From: Osedax fenrisi
Taxonomy: Eukaryota > Annelida > Polychaeta > Sabellida > Siboglinidae
NCBI GenBank assembly: GCA_964019155.1
Contig: OZ025242.1
Span: 69,002,667 to 69,066,666, forward strand
DNA: 64,000 nt
Direction of reading: 5' to 3'
Shown here one piece after another: positions 56,718 to 64,000 of the stretch; position 1 is the first letter of the stretch; every line of letters begins with the position of its first letter. Position numbers and translations under genes: made by a program. The notes beneath the pieces are model-generated. The model saw nothing but the letters and a program-made list of their open reading frames with translations. It ran no database searches and was not told the origin of the DNA.

Positions 56718-57115
56718 TGTTATAGAGTGAGTCATGATAGGTTTAGATTGTATAAGAGCGCCTCGACTGCGAACGTATATTGTAGCTATCGCAATCGGTA
56801 TTCCATAAATACACTGCCACTATCCGATGCACTGGAGTGGAACGCGTTCAGTAAATATTGATTCGCGTTTATGTTATTTGTTTCATTCTGATTTTGGACA
56901 CCAAACGTATAGTGTCAGTTATTTACTAACTAATATAGAATCGACGAACCCGCATACACGGTAAACTATTATTATTATATTATTGTTATTATTATTATTA
57001 TTATTACATACTATCCTATATAGGTTGATACTGAATAAAGTTGATTAAAATAGAAACACAGTTGTTCTTTCTTCTGTGGATAACAGTACTACGTCTATAC
57101 GGCGACCGTACAACA
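56718..57115 (+). repeat. 3' LTR (398 bp)
   Basis: Same length and ends as the 5' LTR; visible differences are C/G near 56961, T/C near 57083 and AA/GT near 57093. Flanked by TATA. Confidence 0.96.
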
Positions 57116-57444
57116 TATACATTTATTAAATAATCATTCATTTTTAAATTAGTATACAATATTATATCAAAGCATAAAATAAATCTATTTTTACTTGATT
57201 ATTATAATAATATTATATTTATTTTATACATTTATTAAATAATCATTCATTTTTCAATTAGTATAAATATATGAACAATTGAATAAATATATGTATACAT
57301 TTATATCTCGTTTTTTTCTGTTTTTTATTCTTTGTTTAAAACGCGTTTAAAACGTGTTTTTTATTAACTCACAACCCTATACACATGTATTCCCATACAT
57401 ACTCACACATGTGTATCTAAATATAATAATCTATATAAATATAT

Positions 57445-57565
57445 TTATATACCAAAATTAAAATGTCTAACTTTAGATGCATAAACGGTACCCCATGATT
57501 GGATCAAGTTGTATAGTTCTCTGAGGCCACTCGATATATTGCATGTGATCGGCACACATGTGAAC
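57445..57565 (-). CDS. Possible exon right of hAT-like element
   Basis: After TTTCACTCATTATAG the minus strand opens in more than one frame: VHMCADHMQYIEWPQRTIQL ... GYRLCI, or FTCVPITCNISSGLRELYNL and onward. Composition is clearly less AT-rich to about 57480. No product recognised and strand not certain. Confidence 0.25.
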
Positions 57566-58283
57566 CTATAATGAGTGAAATACGGTTAATAGAAATTAAA
57601 TGGCATAATTACACGTGAAGTAGGACATATAATATTAGAGGTATATGAATAAAACTTAATTTAAAGTGAACCCCATTATATGGAAAAATATTTTTTTAGA
57701 ATATGAATGAATTTCTGACATTAATTGAATAATTTCAGAATTTTAATTAAATATCATTTGGTGAATAGATAATAACTAATAAACAAAAGGAATAATTCAT
57801 ATATTTCAACTATAGGGGTACTGGACCAATGTAAAAGTGTTTATTCAAATTAGCGATTTTATAATAGTATGACTACACACATATATATATACGAGTCATA
57901 AATATTATTTAAATTAAAATAACGTGTAATATTGTAGAAATGAATACATGAATACTATATATTTATACTATTTATATATGAATTTATACGATCAATAATT
58001 CGAATGAATTATGCAGGCGTTTAATGCGTAGATTATTTTTTAAATCATGAAGCTTTTAACCGTAATCCATATAGATTCTATATACTATAGTATTAGTATA
58101 CTACACTTATTATATATGTATAAATAAGTTCTATTTAATTTAATTCTTTCTAATACTACATAATTATTACATTATAATTGGTATATAATTATTAATTTAT
58201 TATTATCTATTTTAGTTAATATAGAGGAGACAACTCAAACTTATACCACATAAGAACAGAATAATATAACTATAAATATGGTT

Positions 58284-58407
58284 ACGAGTCACAACCGGAT
58301 CGCTGGATCGAAATATGAGGCGTGCGGCGAAAATAAGTTTATATTCAGTGAATATTATTCACTCATCAATGCATATATATATATATGTGTGTATGTGTAT
58401 GTGTGTG

Positions 58408-58446
<39 letters not shown>

Positions 58447-59645
58447 ATATCCTATACGTTTTATATAAGCTTTACCAATATCGGTATGAATTAATGCATG
58501 AATATCATAGAGCTAGAGAATTTATCTCTAGCTCTATGATGAATATAAACATATAATCTATTTTTATCTGATACGTTATGCGCGCTCGTCGCCCGCCTCA
58601 ATTGTTGGTAATATTTTGAAAACCGTTCCCAACTCGTGCAGTAACCTTATTTAATTACTAGTGTTTTTATATTATACTGACTACTTCTTTTATTATCTAT
58701 AATTTTACAAATAAAAAAGTTTTTGATAATTATTTTAATAAATTACTTTATATTAAAATATGTGTACATAAATACAAGCTTTGCAGCTTTATTAACTCAA
58801 GTATATTTCTTAATTTTGAATGCACCAATCTTTTTTGGATTTTATATAGAAAAAAATAAAATTATATCTTTCTCCAACAATGTCTATGATATACATAATT
58901 ATTATTTATTTAACATGATATATTTTTCCTTTGATGTTTATGAATCATAATTTATGATATATATATATATATATATAATTCTCATTTATTTAAATATTAA
59001 TGATATAACATAGCATCCCATATCCATATAGTGATATAGGAGCCCATCATGAATATAATTATTATATTATAAAAATCATGATCTAATAATTATATAATAT
59101 ACTTTGAGAAATATTGATTTTAATCAAAAAAAATATGATTTTTTTAGGCTGATTTAAATTGTGATTTAAATCATTCGAACCCTGATTATATATATTAAAT
59201 ATTATATATATATATAACAAATATGTTGCGTCTATTTTCTTACTTTAGAGTACATATATAGTATTTCATATATATTATGATTACACATTATAATATATAC
59301 TATATATTTAGAATACGAATATTACAATTCCTCATTAGTTCATGAAAATGTATTAATAAATATTATTTATATATATAAATATATTATATAATATATTTTA
59401 TATAAATATATATTTATTATTTAATTGTAATTGATTTTAATTAATTTGAATTGTATTTATTTGTCTTCTATTAATTCATTTCATTTGAATTTAATTTTAT
59501 TATTTCATTTAAATTGATTTTAATTCATTTCAATTTAATTATATTATTAGTATATCTAGTATAATTCTTCACTGATATGAATATAGGCGCAGCGTACTTT
59601 GCACTCACGCCTCATATTTAGATCCAGCGATGACTCATAACTTAT
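58284..59645. repeat. Inverted pair GCTGGATC.AAATATGAGGCGTG
   Basis: GAGTCACAACCGGATCGCTG then GATCGAAATATGAGGCGTG (58286-58325) is matched inverted at 59605-59640 (CACGCCTCATATTTAGATCC, AGCGATGACTCA). Could be the TIRs of a ~1.36-kb element; no target duplication defined. (TA)n(TG)n lies inside at 58374-58450. The plus open frame 58278-58556 runs into this microsatellite and is not called. Confidence 0.5.
58504..58540. repeat. Perfect 16-bp-stem hairpin
   Basis: ATCATAGAGCTAGAGA and TCTCTAGCTCTATGAT around a five-base AATTT-like loop. Confidence 0.85.
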
Positions 59646-61400
59646 GAGTCATAACTTATGACCCTCCCTCATAAATATGTATTCAATATGAATAATTAAT
59701 ATTTAGAATCGATAACATATAGTAATACTATAATAGTAGAGCTATATATTATAATGTGAGTAAATCGAATATATTTAAAAAGTAAAAAAAACTAATCAAA
59801 CTCGGACCAAGATATATATTTTACATTTTAAATATTTAAAAAAAATTAACAATTGATTGCATTATTGAATCATTTAATAAATGTTGATTCATAAACATAA
59901 AATGCATTTATATTTATCAGAGATATCCGTATATTCATTAATTACAGATAATATACATATTATATACCTATAAATGTTTTTGTCGAATATTGAAATTGAA
60001 CTAATCATGTTTTCCTTCTAAGGCATTTTTTAAATGAAAATTAAATTATTTAAATAAATATATTTAATTATACATTATCGTTAACTGTTAACACTTGTAT
60101 AATATATATGTATATCTTACTATTTGAATTATAATCTAAATAAATAGTGAATATTTAATAAATACATATATTAACTTTAAACAAGGAAAAGTATACAAAA
60201 ATGTATTCGGCTATTTTAATAAAATAATTATTTTTATAAATTTTTGTAAATAAACAACAAAGATTTTTCCCGGGAAGTCTTTGATACACAATGTTAATTA
60301 TACTAATATACACAACTTCTATATTTTATTATTTTGTAATTGTATTTCTTCCTTTAGAATTTTAATAAATCGCATTATTTGAAGGTTCACGTTTGAGTTG
60401 TCTTCCCTAAGCTTTACATTTAAAAAAGTAGGTTTCTCTTATATATATTTAATATTTATAATATTATTTAGTACCTTCTCATGTATTGATTTTTATTTTA
60501 TTGATCACTAATAATTTCATCCATAGAAATATAATTATTATTTTCCATCTTATTATTTTTAATATCATAATGATATTCATAAAGATACGATATTTATATA
60601 TTCTACTTATACTTATAAATTCATACTTTCAACATTTATTTTCGATGTACAGTATATCTATATAACCTCTATACTTTATTCTATGGGAATTAACCTAGAT
60701 AGAATTAATCATATTAATTAGTAATATATTCTTATATTTATTCATTGGAAATTATCTTATTCTCACAGGTATTACCTATATTTAGTTTAATATTACAAAA
60801 TATATCACCTACCGACTTTAATATTAATCATATGAATTACTTGTAAATTTTAAATTTATTTTAAAATTAATATAACATATAACCTACATATATGATAAAA
60901 GGCCCCTGTATGACTGCCATACCCAACTGATTTTCTCCAGGTCCCCATAGGATTTAATTTTGTTGTTGATATTTCTTGCCATTTAGTTGATGATAAAATT
61001 AAAGGATTTTAAAATAACATCTTAAAATATACTAAATAAATAGATAATGAGTTATCAAAAATAGCCAAAAGGATACCTTTAAATGCAAATACACATATAC
61101 AACAATATAATATGAATTTAATAAATATATATTTATATTTATATTTATATAATATTATACAATACATACTAAATGAAAATATTATTAATGATATCACTAC
61201 ATAACATTATTGTATTATACAATTTAATGAAACCAAAGAAAAATCACATGTTAAACTGATATATATATATATTGTAATTACAATTACAATTTGTAATCAA
61301 GAATTTAGATGAGCACTGCGATATAAAATAAGTATTGTTAGGATTGTTTGAAATATCACCACAAGATACAGTGTATATAACAATTTACTTATATATTTGT
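58545..61400. other. AT-rich spacer
   Basis: Long featureless AT-rich sequence, with a run of TTAATTCATTT/AATTTAATT-type repeats at about 59440-59540. Open frames 58723-58950 and 61009-61197 have AT-driven composition and are not called. Confidence 0.4.
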
Positions 61401-61760
61401 GTTGTGGTACGGTTACGTACAGGGCTAGTAGACTATAGTATTGTCTAATCTTGCTTCAACCACCATCTAGCCTTGTCAAGCGAAAAGAAAAGCCGAGTGA
61501 ATAAGCCCTTTCCTGTTGGTTTTATAGTTCTTCAGATCAAGACTCCCACAGCGCCTCCACGCGGAACAACACGGTAACTGGATTATCGGTACTAGGCTAA
61601 ACTGTGGGGGATCTAAGAGAAATTAACTCGGACTCCAAATATTTGTGCTGCCTTGTAGTAATGTTTGTTTAGGCAAAGGATAAGAGAATGTAACTCTGAT
61701 ATAAAACACACTGTTATAGTAGTTGCGCCCATAACAGTAACTAGCAAAATAAAGACAATC

Positions 61761-62834
61761 ATGACAACTACCACAAACAACACTAGGGTAAAAGTCCCTA
61801 ATAAAACCTTATTGTCAACCGAAACAATCTCTAAGGAGAAGTATGACGGATCTACTCCAAACCCGAAAGGAAGGGTAGACCCCGAGAAATGCGTAGGTGC
61901 GATATCGCATATGGCCAAACTATTAAAATGCAAACAAGAAATTATCATCTCAACTATAAATGTTAGAACAATCATAGAAGAGCATAAACAAATAGAATTA
62001 TAACTTTGAGTACCATAATATAGATATTCTAGGAATACAAGAGCATATCATTATATACGATAAAAAAGTTAGATATAAGACAATCGGAAGAAGTATATTT
62101 GTAACGACATCAGCCAGGAGAAACGACCAGGGTGCAGCCACTGGAGGCATTGGTATCATGTTAAATAATATATCAAGAAGCTCATCGAGTTAAATTATAT
62201 CACATACAGATCGTATATTGATCAGTACATTCAAAGGAAATCCTGCTACTTCTATTATTGTCATTTACTCACCCACACATTCTTACGAAGATGAATTTTT
62301 AGATAGATTCTATTAAGAACTTAGAGGAGCTATAGAAAGTATACCGCAACACAATGTACTTGCTATCATCGGGACTTCAATACACGTATTGGGAAGGACG
62401 ATGGTACATTCATTTATCATCAACACACAAACAGAAACGGGTCACTGCTGCTAGATATTGTTAATGAAAAACAACTAGTGGTTACTAATACCTATTTTAA
62501 AAAGAAGATGAATAAAATGTGGACCTACATGGACCCAAGTGGAAGAAAATACCAACTTGACTATATCCTGATTAGAAAGAAGTGGAGAAATAGTAACACT
62601 AATGTGGAGGCGTACAATAGCTTTTCAAATACAGGTTCAGACCATAGAATCGTATCATCAAAGATTAGACTAAACTTAAAATCCAACAGAAATACTCTTC
62701 CTAGAAAAATACCATATAACTGGCCTTTATTTAAATCAGACAAATCACTGCAAGACAAATATACAGTAGAAATCAACAACCAATTCCATTTCTGGATGGT
62801 GAAGATATCTCAGAAGCATATGAGCGTTTCATAA
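61761..62834 (+). pseudogene. LINE EEP endonuclease, frameshifted
   Basis: From ATG 61761 the frame runs to 62003 (ending STINVRTIIEEHKQIEL, the EEP N-terminal motif). Then out of frame come NIDILGIQEHI (catalytic Glu), GIGIMLNN and VIYSPTHSYEDEFLDRFY. A one-base loss in a G run near 62371 hides GDFNxRIGKDDG. Next is 62478-62834 with WTYMDPSGRKYQLDYILIRK and GSDHRIV (EEP SDH motif). The domain nicks target DNA to prime reverse transcription. Confidence 0.88.
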
Positions 62835-63049
62835 AAGTAAATTCTGAAGTTGCAAGTGAAATAGTTCCTATCAAACCAAAGAAAGTACATATCTGCCCAT
62901 CCACTGATGAAACTGTTAATAAAGTCAGACAAGAAAGCATACAAAACGTATACAGATAAAGTAAATGACACCAATCAGCATAATGATACATAATCAAGAA
63001 ATAAACTCTACACAGCTTATAAAAAATTCCCATTGATACCCTAGAGGAG

Positions 63050-64000
63050 AAGATCGAATAAATAGAAAACGCTGATATAAACAGAAGGTACCTACTCAGC
63101 TGGGAACTAATAAACGAAAGCACCGGAAGAAAATCTACTCAAAAAGGTATGATAAAGGGAATAAATCAGAAAGAACATCTACAAACATGGTACACTCATT
63201 TTCAAGGCTTACTAGGCAGGCCACCTGAAATAGAGGAGGATGAATTGATTACTCAAGTTATACCACCACTGGAAATAAAACGTGGACCTTTTGATATCAA
63301 TGAATACAAGCGAGCAAAGGACACCATCAAAGAATGAAAAATCTGTGGAATGGATGAAATACGCCCAGAAGTTTTAAATCGATGTGATCTAGATGCTATC
63401 GTTCTCAAATTCTGTAACAGAGCACTTATCGACAAAGCGAAGCTCAGACAGTGGTCATTGCTGAATATAATTACGATACTAAAATCCGGAGATCTTAGTA
63501 TTGGTGGCAACTACAGAGGTATAAGTCTGAGCTCATTAGTGGCGAAAACCTATAATCGTATGATAATGAATAGAATTAGACCATACCTAGATTGTCATCT
63601 GAGAAAAAATCATAACGGTTTCAGAAGTGGAAGAATAACTACTAGTCAGATACTCGCTCTAAGGAGACTGGTAGAAGGAGTAAAGGAAAATAATCTTGAA
63701 GCTATACTTATCTTCATTGACTTTAAGAAATCTTTTGATACACTTCATAGAGGAAAAATGCTGTTAATACTAAAATACTACCGGAAGAGTTAGTGACAGC
63801 ATTCAGTATCATATATGAAGATACGTCTTCCAAAGTCATAACACCGGACGGAGAGACGGAAACATTCAGTAGTCTTGCTGGTGTTTTACAAGGGGACACA
63901 CTTGCCCCATACCTCTTTGTCATTGTTATTGACTATATCATGAGAAAAGCTCTAACGGGAAGGGAAGAAAAGCTTGGTTTCCATTTAAGGAAGAGACAAA
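63050..64000 (+). pseudogene. LINE reverse transcriptase, partial
   Basis: SWELINESTGRK then 63149-63337 (connector), a TGA, and 63350-63793 with MDEIRPEVLNRCDLDAIVLK, NYRGISLSSLVAKTYNRMI, NGFRSGRITTSQ and FIDFKKSFDTLHRGKM (motif A). After another shift GDTLAPYLFVIVIDYIMRKA (motif B; the preceding codons read VLQ) reaches the window end. Compared with the other copy, order and spacing are the same. Confidence 0.88.

Larger units (their letters stand above)
51874..57115 (+). mobile_element. Ty3-like LTR retrotransposon, near full length (5.24 kb)
   Basis: Two 398-bp LTRs starting TGTTATAGAG and ending CGTACAACA, flanked by the 4-bp repeat TATA. Internal order: primer site, repeat leader, gag, protease, RT, RNase H, integrase, polypurine tract, i.e. 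Ty3 (Metaviridae-type) order. There is no envelope ORF between integrase and the 3' LTR. The LTRs differ at only about four sites, so insertion is recent, yet pol is broken by three small indels. It sits in a hAT-like element. Confidence 0.97.
51333..57379. mobile_element. Non-autonomous hAT-like element hosting a Ty3 insertion
   Basis: It begins TAGGGTTG and ends CAACCCTA, flanked by the direct 8-bp repeat TACACATG (51325-51332; 57380-57387). Subterminal regions carry GTTTAAAACATGTTTTAAAC-like inverted runs. Without the Ty3 element the host is about 800 bp and non-coding. The 8-bp duplication and TAG end support hAT. Confidence 0.88.
61405..64000 (+). mobile_element. LINE (EEP endonuclease + RT), 5' part, runs off window
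   Basis: Less AT-rich than the spacer from about 61405, where a 5'-UTR-like segment starts; no target duplication can be defined. It encodes an apurinic-type endonuclease then reverse transcriptase on the plus strand and is cut by the window end before the YADD motif. Same family as the inverted LINE at 21346-24573. Several stops and indels. Confidence 0.9.

Overview
The window is eukaryotic and almost certainly from an invertebrate animal. By eye it is roughly three-quarters or more A+T, packed with (TA)n and (TAA)n microsatellites, and has spliceosomal exon boundaries. It carries two tRNA-Glu genes, a histone-type mRNA 3' stem-loop, Ty3-like LTR and EEP/RT LINE retrotransposons, and many small terminal-inverted-repeat (TIR) elements. 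No phylum can be assigned from sequence alone. Intact host protein genes are scarce; the best candidate is one short basic ORF with a histone 3' end. Most of the window is transposon-on-transposon sequence and AT-rich spacer.

Region by region. (1) 1.7-8.8 kb, minus strand: an intron-containing, decayed copy of a DDX41/abstrakt DEAD-box helicase gene. Its Walker A and DEAD motifs are destroyed and it has stops and frameshifts; the exons for helicase motifs IV-VI are absent. Minisatellites have grown between and out of its exons, and a perfect 100-bp palindrome lies in the gap. (2) 10.9-12.4 kb: a foldback element beside a hAT-like element with an 8-bp target duplication. (3) 13.3-19.1 kb: two LINE 3' remnants ending in a stem-loop plus (TTA)n tail; one is split by a 3.1-kb element with CACTG termini, subterminal GGTATAAC repeats and small exon-like ORFs. 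(4) 19.8-29.1 kb: two inverted copies of a TA-target TIR element (GGGGAAAGTAACC ends). The left copy was hit by another TIR element and by a LINE whose 5' half is inverted between 11-bp target duplications. Between the two copies lie a 70-codon basic ORF followed by a canonical histone stem-loop, a 360-bp perfect palindrome and the first tRNA-Glu gene; the second tRNA-Glu is just right of the right-hand copy.

(5) 30-46 kb: AT-rich spacer with several foldback elements, two pogo/Tigger-like elements, a degenerate tandem duplication (36.2-42.4 kb), and isolated exon-like islands. (6) 46.6-51 kb: slightly GC-richer islands with plausible splice sites but no recognisable product. (7) 51.3-57.4 kb: a hAT-like element (8-bp target duplication) that received a nearly complete, young Ty3-like retrotransposon (398-bp LTRs, gag, protease, RT, RNase H, integrase, no env). 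Its gag-pol junction has a canonical -1 frameshift signal and its leader holds seven tandem units. (8) 61.4 kb to the end: a second EEP/RT LINE on the plus strand, cut off by the window edge.

Several otherwise young elements are broken by one-base losses in homopolymers, so assembly error and true decay both need to be considered.
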